From contig NZ_CP111121.1 in assembly GCF_026314945.1 (NCBI RefSeq), positions 1,240,001-1,304,000 of the forward strand: 64,000 nucleotides of DNA, given 5' to 3'. Below the pieces are notes generated by a model. That model saw only the letters and a program-made list of their open reading frames with translations. It did no database searches and was not told the DNA's origin. The translations under genes and the position numbers were made by a program. The first letter of the stretch is position 1; each line of letters begins with the position of its first letter. The stretch is from Chryseobacterium fluminis. GTDB lineage: Bacteria > Bacteroidota > Bacteroidia > Flavobacteriales > Weeksellaceae. Below are positions 8,611 through 15,736 of the stretch, piece after piece.

Positions 8611-9455
8611 AGCCAGTTCAGAAGCGTGAACTGGCGAGAGTTATACAAAATGATTACAGAATTTCTCAGAGACGAAGCTGTCGCTTAATATTTTTACACT
8701 CCAGCGTTTATTATTATCACCCACACCGAGGGGATGATACAGCGCTTCGAATGCGACTGATAGAATTATCAAACATTCGTGTTCGCTATGGTATTGAGCG
8801 TCTACATGTTTTACTCAGACGTGAGGGCTGGAAAGGTAATCAAAAACGTGTTTACAGAATTTATTGTGAAGAAGGGTTAAATCTGAGGCGAAAACTAAAC
8901 AAAAGAATAAAATCATCAAGATCCCGAGTGCCTACCGATGGTAAAGCCTCTACTTTACATGAATGCTGGAGCATGGACTTTATGAGTGATGCCCTTTTTG
9001 ACGGGAAGAAGTTCAGGGTTTTAACTTTAGTGGATAATTATAGTCGAAGATCTTTGGCAATCCGCTGTGGAATTTCAATCAAGGGTGAAAATGTTGCAGA
9101 GATATTAAAAAATGTTACCTTTGAACAAGAGGCTTCTCCTAAGCGGATTAAGATTGACAATGGCCCTGAGTTTATTAGTAAAGCATTAGACCGATGGGCT
9201 TATGAAAAGAAAATAGAGCTGGAGTTCTCCAGACCGGGAAAACCTACTGACAATGCATTTATTGAGAGTTTTAACGGATCACTACGGGATGAGTGTCTTA
9301 ATGTTAATTGGTTTCTCTCCTTAGAAGATGCACAGCAAAAATTGGATGCCTGGAGAGAGGATTACAACTGCTACAGACCTCATAGTTCGCTAGGGTATTT
9401 AACGCCAAATGAATTCATCAATAACAGTCAGAAAAAACAACTTTCTCTACTTTAG
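8604..9455 (+). CDS. IS3-family transposase OrfB (frame -1 to OrfA)
   Basis: The open frame continues from the A8 slip site (VLKPVQKRELARVIQNDYRI…) and the first ATG is at 8751. Integrase core residues: D in SMDFMSDALFDG, D in KIDNGPEF, E in AFIESFNGSLRDEC, and the C-terminal YRPHSSLGYLTP typical of IS407-type IS3 elements. Catalyses DDE strand transfer. No internal stop in the catalytic core, so the element could still move. Confidence 0.88.
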   Translation, partial: VLKPVQKRELARVIQNDYRISQRRSCRLIFLHSSVYYYHPHRGDDTALRMRLIELSNIRVRYGIERLHVLLRREGWKGNQKRVYRIYCEEGLNLRRKLNKRIKSSRSRVPTDGKASTLHECWSMDFMSDALFDGKKFRVLTLVDNYSRRSLAIRCGISIKGENVAEILKNVTFEQEASPKRIKIDNGPEFISKALDRWAYEKKIELEFSRPGKPTDNAFIESFNGSLRDECLNVNWFLSLEDAQQKLDAWREDYNCYRPHSSLGYLTPNEFINNSQKKQLSLL

Positions 9456-9482
9456 ACTGTTCCATATATTGGGAATAGGTCA

Positions 9483-9840
9483 AATAATTTATTGTTGTCG
9501 TTGTGAAAATTTTGTTGGAATGTGGGAAACTCGTTGGCCTTAGTTTGGGTTAGTTTTCCATATTTCAATAAAAAATCCCTCGGCGTGAGGTATTGCAATG
9601 ATTTGTGAGGCCGCTCATTATTATACATCCACATCCAAATTTCCGAATAATGTCTCATCTGACTGATGTTCTCAAATAAATAAACATCTAAGAATTCTGT
9701 CCGAAAAGTTCTGTTGAATCTTTCTACCAAAGAGTTTTGCGTTGGTTTTCCAGGCTGAATATAATGAAGCGCGACTTCATTTTTATTGCACCAGTCTTTT
9801 AGTTTTTCAGCAATAAACTCTGGACTGAAGACTTCCCCTT
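9483..9840 (-). pseudogene. IS3-family OrfB fragment
   Basis: Minus-strand frame without its own start: GEVFSPEFIAEKLKDWC, HYIQPGKPTQNSLVERFNRT, WMWMYNNERPHKSLQYLTP, DFLLKYGKL. This is the C-terminal third of an IS3 integrase including the catalytic Glu region (SLVERFNRTFR). The right end at 9840 is a frame break into unrelated sequence; the left end is overwritten by the inserted IS at 9482, whose terminus supplies an accidental stop. Confidence 0.85.
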
Positions 9841-9891
9841 TTTAGGGAAGATTACAGATTTGTGATCCCTTCTTTTTCATTGTACCTGATC

Positions 9892-10082
9892 CTATAAGAG
9901 AAAAGCTTTCCTCCAAAATCCGAAGCTGTCATCTGGTCCTTGTTGATATAGGTCATTTAGCCGCGGATATTTTACAGGTAATCCATCTGCTGAAATAGTG
10001 TATAAGGCAATACCCCATCGTAAATCGTGATGTGGTTTTATAAATAGAAACTCGCACCAAAATGGGGCAGAAGATTGGAAGT
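9892..10082 (-). pseudogene. Fragment of an unrecognised protein
   Basis: Minus-strand frame ending at 9892-9894 and containing FQSSAPFWCEFLFIKPHHD, LRWGIALYTISADGLPVKY and PRLNDLYQQGPDDSFGFW. Composition is protein-like but no start codon is available and no family is recognised. It lies between the IS3 relic and the immunity gene. Possibly a tail of another competition gene. Confidence 0.4.
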
Positions 10083-10445
10083 TTATGTTATCGTAAATAA
10101 TTCAAGTTTTTTAGCAAGTATAAAATCCGAATCATCTTCCGATATATTATTATTAACATTATCAGGATCAAAACTTATATAAATCTGATTAGTAAGATGT
10201 AATAATTTGAAATTTTCAATATTATAGAAATTATAAATATTACTATAGTAAAATTTAAATTCTATAATATCACTAAATAATAAGGTTATTTTTAAAAATT
10301 TGCTTTTCTTAGAAAAACCACTTATTGTAATTTGTATCTTTAATTCTCCCAATTCATCTTTATCAAGACTTACACTTTCTATTTTTGTGCTTACTAGTGA
10401 GTTTTCTTTGATAAAAATTTCTGAAGCTGTATTTGTTATATTCAT
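10083..10445 (-). CDS. Putative toxin immunity protein, 120 aa
   Basis: 120 aa, soluble, beta-rich by pattern (KIQITISGFSKKSKFLKITL, FKFYYSNIYNFYNIENFKLL), ending DDSDFILAKKLELFTIT. The gene starts 5 bases after the stop of a polymorphic-toxin tail (10451-10633) on the same strand, the standard toxin-then-immunity order. Family not recognised. The upstream toxin is destroyed, so this gene would now protect only against foreign toxins of the same kind. Confidence 0.65.
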   Translation of the reverse strand: MNITNTASEIFIKENSLVSTKIESVSLDKDELGELKIQITISGFSKKSKFLKITLLFSDIIEFKFYYSNIYNFYNIENFKLLHLTNQIYISFDPDNVNNNISEDDSDFILAKKLELFTIT

Positions 10446-10450
10446 TATAT

Positions 10451-10633
10451 CTATTTTTTTATTCCAAAATCTCTAATTAATTCTCCTTTTTTAGGCGGCC
10501 TTCCTGGATGTCTTTCCCCTCTTCCTGTAAGATTACGAGGATTTGGTTTATAGTCGTGAATATGATCATCTTGTTCATTCTTAGGATAATTTGAACCATG
10601 TCCTTTATTATACTCTTTTGAACATTGCCATCA
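10451..10633 (-). pseudogene. C-terminal tail of a polymorphic toxin
   Basis: Minus-strand frame ending at TAG 10451-10453 reads KGHGSNYPKNEQDDHIHDYK, PNPRNLTGRGERHPGRPPKK, GELIRDFGIKK. The 'H(I/V)HDY.PNP..(L/P)(T/S)GRG.R..GRP' tail is a familiar ending of Rhs/WapA-type toxin domains. Everything upstream is gone: the frame meets a stop and an IS3-element end at 10634. It abuts the immunity gene 10083-10445. Confidence 0.7.
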
Positions 10634-10672
10634 TGGATATGCAAAATAAAAATTCCAGTATCAGTTAAGCTA
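10634..10672. mobile_element. Orphan IS3-element end
   Basis: TGGATATGCAAAATAAAA then ATTCCAGTATCAGTTAAGCT, nearly identical to the left end of the complete element at 16169 (one extra A). Only this ~39-base terminus remains. It marks where an IS3 copy truncated the toxin gene and was then deleted. Confidence 0.75.
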
Positions 10673-10796
10673 CGTTTTCTGAGATCTATTGGACATCAAC
10701 TTATAACTAATATGTTAATTTGTTTTAGTATATTTATGATGAATTAATTACTATGTATTTATTCTTAGTAATAAATTATTTTTCATCATTTGTATT

Positions 10797-10827
10797 AAGC
10801 TTCAGCTTTCAGCTGGAGCTTTTATTT
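10797..10827 (+). terminator. Rho-independent terminator-like hairpin
   Basis: AAGCTTCAGCT (10797-10807) and AGCTGGAGCTT (10811-10821) pair with one G-T, a TTC loop, then TTATTT. Oriented for + strand transcription, yet no intact + gene lies just upstream, so it is probably left from a deleted gene. The rest of 10673-10915 holds no recognisable gene. Confidence 0.6.
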
Positions 10828-10915
10828 CCTAAATAACCACGTATATAATCCTTACAAGAATACTAAGGAAGACTATCGCTTTGTTCAATACTTCCAAGCA
10901 GAAGACATCGTTCTG

Positions 10916-11293
10916 TTAGATTATTAATTTATGATAATCAATTATTAACTCACCTTTTAATAATTTTCTTAACCAGTAATCTCTTATTTCAAATTCTATT
11001 AAACAATCTTTATGATTAAATTTCATTCCGGTAGAGAAAGGTGCTATTTCTAAATAATCTCTACCATTTTCCGAATATCTAATCACTTCAGATGTTTGAA
11101 TATTTAAGTTTTTAAAAACATGCAAAATTTCTTCATAACTATAACCATTATCATCAATAAATTCTTCAAATGTAAGTTTCATTTTATATAAATGACACGA
11201 ACTTGTAGTTTCATATAAATCAATATTTAAAGAAAATAATTTTATTAATTCTAATAGATCTTTAATGATAAATCCAATCCTTTTTGTTTCCAT
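10916..11293 (-). CDS. Hypothetical 125-aa protein, immunity-like
   Basis: 125 aa, soluble, no motif recognised (starts METKRIGFIIKDLLELIKLF; ends WLRKLLKGELIIDYHKLII). Minus strand, isolated, with a copy of the 16-base repeat directly upstream of its ATG. Size, composition and place in the toxin/immunity mosaic suggest an orphan immunity gene, which cannot be shown from sequence alone. Confidence 0.6.
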   Translation of the reverse strand: METKRIGFIIKDLLELIKLFSLNIDLYETTSSCHLYKMKLTFEEFIDDNGYSYEEILHVFKNLNIQTSEVIRYSENGRDYLEIAPFSTGMKFNHKDCLIEFEIRDYWLRKLLKGELIIDYHKLII

Positions 11294-11297
11294 TAAT

Positions 11298-11313
11298 ATA
11301 GTTTTTTGAGACT
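11298..11313 (-). repeat. 16-base dispersed repeat, copy 4
   Basis: Reads ATAGTTTTTTGAGACT on the + strand. It ends five bases before the ATG of the 125-aa gene in the minus direction, so it could overlap its ribosome-binding region. Confidence 0.5.
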
Positions 11314-11428
11314 AAAGTATAAATTGTTATATTAAAATTATTTCTCTGCTCATAACTTAAGTCATAAGATTTTCATTTATTACCTTTTATTCTTGAAATA
11401 TAAAATGGCAATCATTTTATAGCTTTTT

Positions 11429-11460
11429 AATATCCTTTTTTATGAAAGGATATTTTTTTA
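11429..11460 (+). terminator. Terminator-like hairpin
   Basis: AATATCCTTT (11429-11438) and AAAGGATATT (11445-11454) form a 10-bp perfect stem with a 6-base loop, followed by a T run. + orientation. It lies between two minus-strand genes, so the transcript it ends is unclear. Confidence 0.6.
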
Positions 11461-11524
11461 TCATTTTAGTATTACTATTTATTTGATTTTGTTTTTTATT
11501 CTTGTGCATATTGTATACGCAAAC

Positions 11525-12052
11525 TTAAATTTTACAATACTTTCTATATTCTATTATATTAAGAAATAATGAAACGCCTTTATTTTTCTGATATTTTTTA
11601 AAAGGCACAAAACCTAATTTTTCTGGTATTTTTCTACTAGCTATATTTTCTTCATCAACTGGATAAAGTATATATTTGAGATTAAAATTATTTTCTAAAA
11701 AGTCAATAAGGTTTATTATAATTTCTTTGCCCAGACCAATGCCTTGCATGCTTTTTTTAATCCAAAGACCCAGTTCTGCAGATTCTAAGGATATATTATG
11801 AATTCCACAGCAACCCACAAACTGATTATTTGAATCCAAGGCAACCATTACTAAGTCTGTATTTTTGTCTAATCCCTTTTTTGATTCTTGTATAAAAGAA
11901 CGAATTTCACTTTTATCTCCCCTTGGGTTGAAAGGCATATATTTCGTGAGCTCAGCATCGAAATGTTCGTTAATATCATCAATATATAATATTTCTACAG
12001 GTTTCAATATTAATCGATTAGTTTGAATTCTAATATTTTTGTTTAATATCAT
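11525..12052 (-). CDS. GNAT family N-acetyltransferase (RimJ/RimL-like)
   Basis: 175 aa. Typical RimJ/RimL layout: IQTNRLILKPV near the N-terminus, VGCCGIHNI (beta4), ELGLWIKKSMQGIGLGKEII carrying the acetyl-CoA loop (Q-G-x-G-L/G-K/E), and KIPEKLGFVPFKKY near the end. Transfers acetyl from acetyl-CoA to an amine; substrate unknown. Stand-alone gene, divergent from the Crp-type regulator. Appears complete. Confidence 0.88.
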   Translation of the reverse strand: MILNKNIRIQTNRLILKPVEILYIDDINEHFDAELTKYMPFNPRGDKSEIRSFIQESKKGLDKNTDLVMVALDSNNQFVGCCGIHNISLESAELGLWIKKSMQGIGLGKEIIINLIDFLENNFNLKYILYPVDEENIASRKIPEKLGFVPFKKYQKNKGVSLFLNIIEYRKYCKI

Positions 12053-12317
12053 TGCCTTAAAATTTTTGTTTATTCAAATATTACCGAGTTTTCCATTTTT
12101 AATACTGTATAATTTAAGCAAATTACATAATAAATTACTACTTTTTCATTGATATCGTTTTTTGAGACTCTTTAAAAGTTAAAATAATGTTCTAATGATA
12201 TTGAATATAGTACACTATTTTAATATTTATTACAGAATTCTAATATAACAATGTAATTTAAGAGTGAAATCGGTTTATTTTTTGCAGAATAATTCATATA
12301 CCTACAAAATATAAAAA
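12053..12317. promoter_or_regulatory. Divergent intergenic region, GNAT gene / Crp-type gene
   Basis: 265 bases of very AT-rich DNA between two divergent starts, so it must hold both promoters. No clear flavobacterial -33/-7 pair could be fixed by eye. It carries repeat copy 5. Confidence 0.4.
12154..12169 (-). repeat. 16-base dispersed repeat, copy 5
   Basis: Reads ATCGTTTTTTGAGACT on the + strand, identical to copy 3. Located in the divergent spacer between the GNAT and Crp-family genes. Confidence 0.55.
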
Positions 12318-12914
12318 ATGATTATTGATGAAAACTTGCTCTTGCAATATGGCGCAAATTATGAAAAATATAATTGTAATGATCTGATTTTTCATGAAGG
12401 AGACCAACCGAGATTTTATTATCAGATTGTAAAAGGAACTATTGAAGTTAGTAATTATCATGATGGAGGAAGAGAGTGCCTTTATAATATAATGACGGAT
12501 GGTCAATGTATTGGAGAATCTTTATTGTTTATTGATAGGCCTTACCAATCCAATGCAATCGCAAAAAGTAAAATTACTTTACTAAAATTAGCAAAAACAC
12601 AATTTTTAGAGTTACTGGCAAATCATCCTGACGCAACAGCACGTATGTTTAAATGCCTAGCGGAAGGAATATACTTTAATCATATGATGGTGTTTAATAT
12701 GACGTCACCAGATCCATGTTTTAAAATCAAGACTGTTATGGAATATTATAAAAATTGCAATTTAAAAAAATCCCCTTATTCTTATCAGATTCCATTTACA
12801 AGAAAACAAATAGCTAATTTAATAGGGTTATGTACAGAAACAGTTATTAGAAACGTGAAAAAAATGGAACGAAAACAAATCATAAAAATCGAAAACGGTA
12901 AAATTTACTATTAA
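12318..12914 (+). CDS. Crp/Fnr family transcriptional regulator
   Basis: 198 aa. Cyclic-nucleotide-binding beta roll at about 20-115 (IFHEGDQPRFYYQIVKGTIE, DGQCIGESLLFIDRPYQSNA) and a C-terminal winged helix with FTRKQIANLIGLCTETVIRN and KMERKQIIKIENGKIYY. No Fe-S cysteine cluster, so not an Fnr-type oxygen sensor. Stand-alone, followed by a terminator. Bacteroidota proteins of this type often control stress or metabolic genes; the targets here are unknown. Confidence 0.88.
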   Translation: MIIDENLLLQYGANYEKYNCNDLIFHEGDQPRFYYQIVKGTIEVSNYHDGGRECLYNIMTDGQCIGESLLFIDRPYQSNAIAKSKITLLKLAKTQFLELLANHPDATARMFKCLAEGIYFNHMMVFNMTSPDPCFKIKTVMEYYKNCNLKKSPYSYQIPFTRKQIANLIGLCTETVIRNVKKMERKQIIKIENGKIYY

Positions 12915-13008
12915 TGTTTCAACGCAAGAGCCGTAATGCGCAGGACGAATGATGTAGAAGATGTTTTTCTGAATAATTAAGTAGTGTTTTATTTACTCTA
13001 TACATGAG

Positions 13009-13031
13009 AAAGACCGTTATTGACGGTCTTT
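13009..13031. terminator. Shared terminator hairpin
   Basis: AAAGACCGT (13009-13017), loop TATTG, ACGGTCTTT (13023-13031), then T's. Sits between the convergent Crp-family gene and the Cys-rich peptide gene and can serve the former strongly, perhaps both. Confidence 0.8.
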
Positions 13032-13047
13032 TTGATTTTTAATAACT

Positions 13048-13227
13048 TTATTTAGGTACAACCGGTCCTCCCGGACACTGTATTCCATTGCAGTTAACAA
13101 ACCCGCATGGTGGAAGTTTCGGATCGCAGCATGAAATAACGCACGAAGGATTTTTATCTCCTGCATACATACTTTTCAGCTCATTTTTAGACAAGGTTTT
13201 AAATCCTTTCATTTCTGATTTTTTCAT
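13048..13227 (-). CDS. Cys-rich secreted peptide with bacteriocin-type leader
   Basis: 59 aa, a small gene easily overlooked. The leader MKKSEMKGFKTLSKNELKSM then YAG matches the Bacteroidota bacteriocin/RiPP pattern K..LSKNEL(K) ending near a Gly (here A-G instead of G-G). The core has six Cys in a compact arrangement (CVISCCDPKLPPCGFVNC, then CNG/QCPGGP). Such leaders are normally cut and exported by C39-peptidase ABC transporters; none is in the window. It is followed by a terminator. Bacteriocin or signalling peptide is an inference; no dedicated modifying enzyme is adjacent. Confidence 0.7.
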   Translation of the reverse strand: MKKSEMKGFKTLSKNELKSMYAGDKNPSCVISCCDPKLPPCGFVNCNGIQCPGGPVVPK

Positions 13228-13272
13228 TTTAATTAATTTTTGGTGTTAATATAATTTTAGCTTTTATTACCT

Positions 13273-13532
13273 AAAAATATAATAATTTTTGCTTCTAAAT
13301 AATATGATTTACCAAAAATAATTTGCAAATTGATATTAATTTTAAAACTTCATTCAATAATATGTTTTCGATATCATCAGGATAATCTAGTTCCATATCC
13401 ACTTTATACTCCTATTCACGCCCAGGCTCCTACTTCTATTCCTTTTTCATACTTTACAAAGAAAAGTAAAAACAAAATTATTACTAGCATGAAAAATATA
13501 AAATTTCCTTTTCTTGATCGTTTTTTGAGATT
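13273..13532 (-). pseudogene. Decayed small membrane gene, relative of 1-77
   Basis: Minus strand after repeat copy 6: codons KKRKFYIF (no ATG in place; ATC instead), then LVIILFLLFFVKYEKGIEVG and AWA followed by a stop. In the next frame the protein resumes EYKVDMELDYPDDIENILLN and EVLKLISICKLF. DNA over the first 80 bases is clearly homologous to the gene cut by the window start. Frameshift and missing start make it a pseudogene. Confidence 0.6.
13517..13532 (-). repeat. 16-base dispersed repeat, copy 6
   Basis: Reads ATCGTTTTTTGAGATT on the + strand. It occupies the same position relative to the membrane gene as copy 1 does at the window start, so this repeat-plus-gene unit is duplicated. 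Confidence 0.55.
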
Positions 13533-13550
13533 ATTTTAATAGTTTAATTA

Positions 13551-13681
13551 TCATATTGTATAGTAAAAATCTTTAGATTCACAATAAGCAACTTCTCCGT
13601 TAGATTTCATCCGTTCCCATACTTTTGTTCGAGCTTCTTCCCAGTTTTTATCTCCTCGTTCAGAAATAATACATTTCTCAA
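13551..13681 (-). pseudogene. C-terminal fragment of an unknown small gene
   Basis: Minus-strand frame IEKCIISERGDKNWEEART, KVWERMKSNGEVAYCESKDF, YYTI, then stop at 13551. About 43 residues, charged and protein-like. The 5' part is cut off exactly at the IS3-element end at 13682; the longer open frame upstream is only IS sequence. It ends about 20 bases before repeat copy 6. Confidence 0.55.
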
Positions 13682-13758
13682 TGTAAATCGTCAGCAAAAA
13701 GTGGACATTAGACATTAAAAATTTAAGGAGTGTTTTCATAAAAAGAGTAATTTTAATT

Positions 13759-14112
13759 ATGGCAACACCGAAAAAGAAACCGACCGAGAAATTCGTAAAA
13801 GATATTCGGCAGAACACCCGCAGAATATTCACTGCAGAGCAAAAGATTTTAATCGTGATGGAAGGTCTTCGAGCGGAGACTTCCGTAGCCGAACTTTGCA
13901 GGAACCATAATATTGCACAGTCGCAGTTTTATGCCTGGAACAAGGAGTTTATGGAAGCAGGAAAGAAGCGCTTAAATGGAGATGTCGCTCGCGAGGCTAC
14001 GAGTGATGAAGTATCAGATCTGAAGAAGGAAAATGCACGTTTGAAAGAGATCGTAGCTGATCTGGTCGTTCGCTATGACATTGTAAAAAAAAGTTTAGAC
14101 AGGCTGGATTAA
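13759..14112 (+). CDS. IS3-family transposase OrfA
   Basis: 117 aa. HTH part: IFTAEQKILIVMEGLRAETS … ELCRNHNIAQSQFYAWNKEF; then a coiled coil with DLKKENARLKEIVADLVV. Binds element ends. It stops 20 bases before orfB, which starts with its own ATG, so the two may be made separately or joined by frameshifting. Codon use is richer in G+C than in neighbouring genes. Confidence 0.88.
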   Translation: MATPKKKPTEKFVKDIRQNTRRIFTAEQKILIVMEGLRAETSVAELCRNHNIAQSQFYAWNKEFMEAGKKRLNGDVAREATSDEVSDLKKENARLKEIVADLVVRYDIVKKSLDRLD

Positions 14113-14132
14113 TCGATAAATACAGGAAATAT

Positions 14133-15116
14133 ATGAGATTATCGGCAGCTGAGAAATACGAGATCATTCAAACGGTAACCACAAGTGAACTCGGCGTGAA
14201 ACGAACCTTGGAAAGTTTTGGAATTGCTAGAAGCAGCTTTTACAAATGGTATCAAAGCTACTTGGAAAACGGCTATGATGGCTTGGAAACTACGAAAAGA
14301 ACAAACCATAGGCAATGGAACAGCATTCCTGAAAGACAGAAAGATCTGGTAGTAGAGATCGCTTTGGAACACACCGAATTATCTGCAAGGGAACTGGCCT
14401 ACAAAATTACCGATGAGCAAAGTGTTTTTATTTCAGAATCTAGTGTTTACCGGATTTTGAAGCAAAGAGACTTAATCCCGGCACCGAATCATTTTCTTCT
14501 TTCGGCAGCAAATGAGTTCAAAGACAAAACGGAATTTGTGCATCAAATGTGGCAGACAGATTTTACTTATTTCAAGATCATAGGCTGGGGATGGTACTAT
14601 CTGAGCACGATCTTGGACGATTACAGCCGCTACATCATTCACTGGGAGCTATGCGACTCAATGAAAGCCGAAGATGTGAAACGAACGGTGGACACAGCCA
14701 TTAAAAAAGCAAAATTAAAGACCAAAGCCAAACCGAAACTGCTCTCGGACAACGGTTCCTGCTACGTCTCCAATGAGTTGAAAAGCTATCTGAAAGACGA
14801 TTTAAGGATGAAACAGGTTCACGGAAAACCAATGCATCCGCAGACCCAGGGCAAGATTGAACGTTATCACAGAACGATGAAAAATGTAGTGAAACTAAAT
14901 CATTTTTATCATCCCGAGGAACTCATCCAGGCACTGGAGAAGTTTGTAGAAAACTACAATAACAAGCGCTATCACGAGTCGATAAATAACCTCACTCCAG
15001 CAGATGTGTACTTCGGAAGATCAGAACAGATTTTGGAAAAAAGAAAGCAAACAAAAGCGGAATCCATCCGAAAAAGAAGACAAATATATAACCAACAAAA
15101 ATTAGTAAGTTTATAA
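14133..15116 (+). CDS. IS3-family transposase OrfB
   Basis: 327 aa. An N-terminal HTH (LGVKRTLESFGIARSSFYKW) precedes the rve integrase core: first Asp in MWQTDFTYFK, second in LLSDNGSCYVS, Glu in QGKIERYHRTMKNVV; C-terminal YNNKRYHESINNLTPADVYF. The extra N-terminal HTH is seen in IS2/IS3-type two-ORF elements. The frame is intact, so the element looks functional. Confidence 0.9.
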   Translation: MRLSAAEKYEIIQTVTTSELGVKRTLESFGIARSSFYKWYQSYLENGYDGLETTKRTNHRQWNSIPERQKDLVVEIALEHTELSARELAYKITDEQSVFISESSVYRILKQRDLIPAPNHFLLSAANEFKDKTEFVHQMWQTDFTYFKIIGWGWYYLSTILDDYSRYIIHWELCDSMKAEDVKRTVDTAIKKAKLKTKAKPKLLSDNGSCYVSNELKSYLKDDLRMKQVHGKPMHPQTQGKIERYHRTMKNVVKLNHFYHPEELIQALEKFVENYNNKRYHESINNLTPADVYFGRSEQILEKRKQTKAESIRKRRQIYNQQKLVSL

Positions 15117-15175
15117 ATCGAAAATCCTCCTTAAGGATTTAAACTAAAATGTCTAAGTTGGTTTGAAGACGTACA

Positions 15176-15577
15176 ATCAAGCAGGATAATGTGGGGTTAT
15201 GGGGTTTCTCCTATGGAGGGCTTTTTACTTCCTATGCTGCACTCAAAGGATCTATATTTAAAAATATCGGAATCGGAAGCCCAGGCATTACCAGAGACAA
15301 CAGCCTTATCTTTAAATTATATGACGAAGCGGCAACCTCTGAAATAAATTTTTCCGGCAGGCATCTGCACATTACATTAGGAGGACGTGAATTATCCGAC
15401 TCTAGTCCTTACCGCTGGCTTACTGCCCGAGGCACAAGCGAACTGCTTGCTAAAGTCCAGTTACAACCTCTGGCAGGGATGGAAATTTCCAGTGAAATTA
15501 TCGCCCTGGAGACTCACTTAACCGGAGGCGTGCCCGCCTGGTTCAGCTTTTTGCGCGCTTGTTACAGCCATAACTGA
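15176..15577 (+). pseudogene. C-terminal half of an alpha/beta esterase
   Basis: Open from the IS boundary: IKQDNVGLWGFSYGGLFTSY, where GFSYGG is the nucleophile elbow, then KNIGIGSPGITRDN, LHITLGGRELSD and a tail ending FLRACYSHN. This resembles IroE/Fes-like siderophore or enterobactin-type esterases (alpha/beta hydrolases with W-G-x-S-x-G-G). The N-terminal half is missing and not found left of the IS. The GTG at 15191 is only the first start-like codon inside the remnant. Confidence 0.7.
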
Positions 15578-15600
15578 TCAAAATTATAACAGCAAATAAG

Positions 15601-15650
15601 AAATGTCCCCTACTTCAGTTATTTAAAGCTGAACAGAGGACATTTTTATT
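15601..15650 (+). terminator. Rho-independent terminator of the esterase gene
   Basis: AAATGTCC (15601-15608) pairs with GGACATTT (15638-15645), enclosing an inner CTTCAG/CTGAA stem, and is followed by T-rich sequence. About 25 bases after the esterase stop codon. Confidence 0.75.
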
Positions 15651-15654
15651 TATG

Positions 15655-15670
15655 ATCGTTTTGTGAGACT
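15655..15670 (-). repeat. 16-base dispersed repeat, copy 7
   Basis: Reads ATCGTTTTGTGAGACT on the + strand. It sits just after the esterase terminator, at the joint with a fragment of a type IX-secreted protein. Confidence 0.55.
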
Positions 15671-15736
15671 ATTTTTAAATTCAAGCTTTTATAATAAAAA
15701 TATCTTTATATAGGTGTTATTTTGAAAATTAGGCTT

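Larger units (their letters stand above)
8264..9482 (+). mobile_element. IS3-family element (IS407-like), 1.2 kb
   Basis: Bounded by perfect inverted repeats: TTTGACCTATTCCCAA at 8262-8277 and TTGGGAATAGGTCAAA at 9469-9484; the canonical ends would be TGACC…GGTCA. It carries orfA and orfB in the usual overlapping arrangement. It interrupts istB on the left and abuts another IS3-family relic on the right. No target duplication is visible, so one side has been deleted or rearranged after insertion. Confidence 0.85.
13682..15175 (+). mobile_element. IS3-family element, 1.49 kb, apparently intact
   Basis: Left end TGTAAATCGTCAGCAAAAAG and right end (reverse complement) TGTACGTCTTCAAACCAACT share TGTA..TC.TCA….A…ACATT, imperfect inverted repeats. 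The pair TCAA occurs at both outer flanks, but the flanking DNA comes from two different broken genes, so it need not be a true target duplication. Carries intact orfA and orfB. Confidence 0.8.

Noticed and set aside
10828..10927. Plus-strand frame NPYKNTKEDYRFVQYFQAED as a gene
   Set aside because: No start codon, and the frame runs through a terminator hairpin and overlaps the end of a minus-strand gene.
13330..13539. Plus-strand 69-codon frame
   Set aside because: Opposite strand of a decayed membrane gene and repeat copy 6; no ribosome site and atypical composition.
13551..13832. A 93-aa minus-strand protein
   Set aside because: More than half of it is IS3-element DNA read backwards; only the last ~43 codons belong to a gene remnant.
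13678..15180. TCAA as target-site duplication of the IS3 element
   Set aside because: The two flanks are parts of different broken genes, so the match is likely chance.
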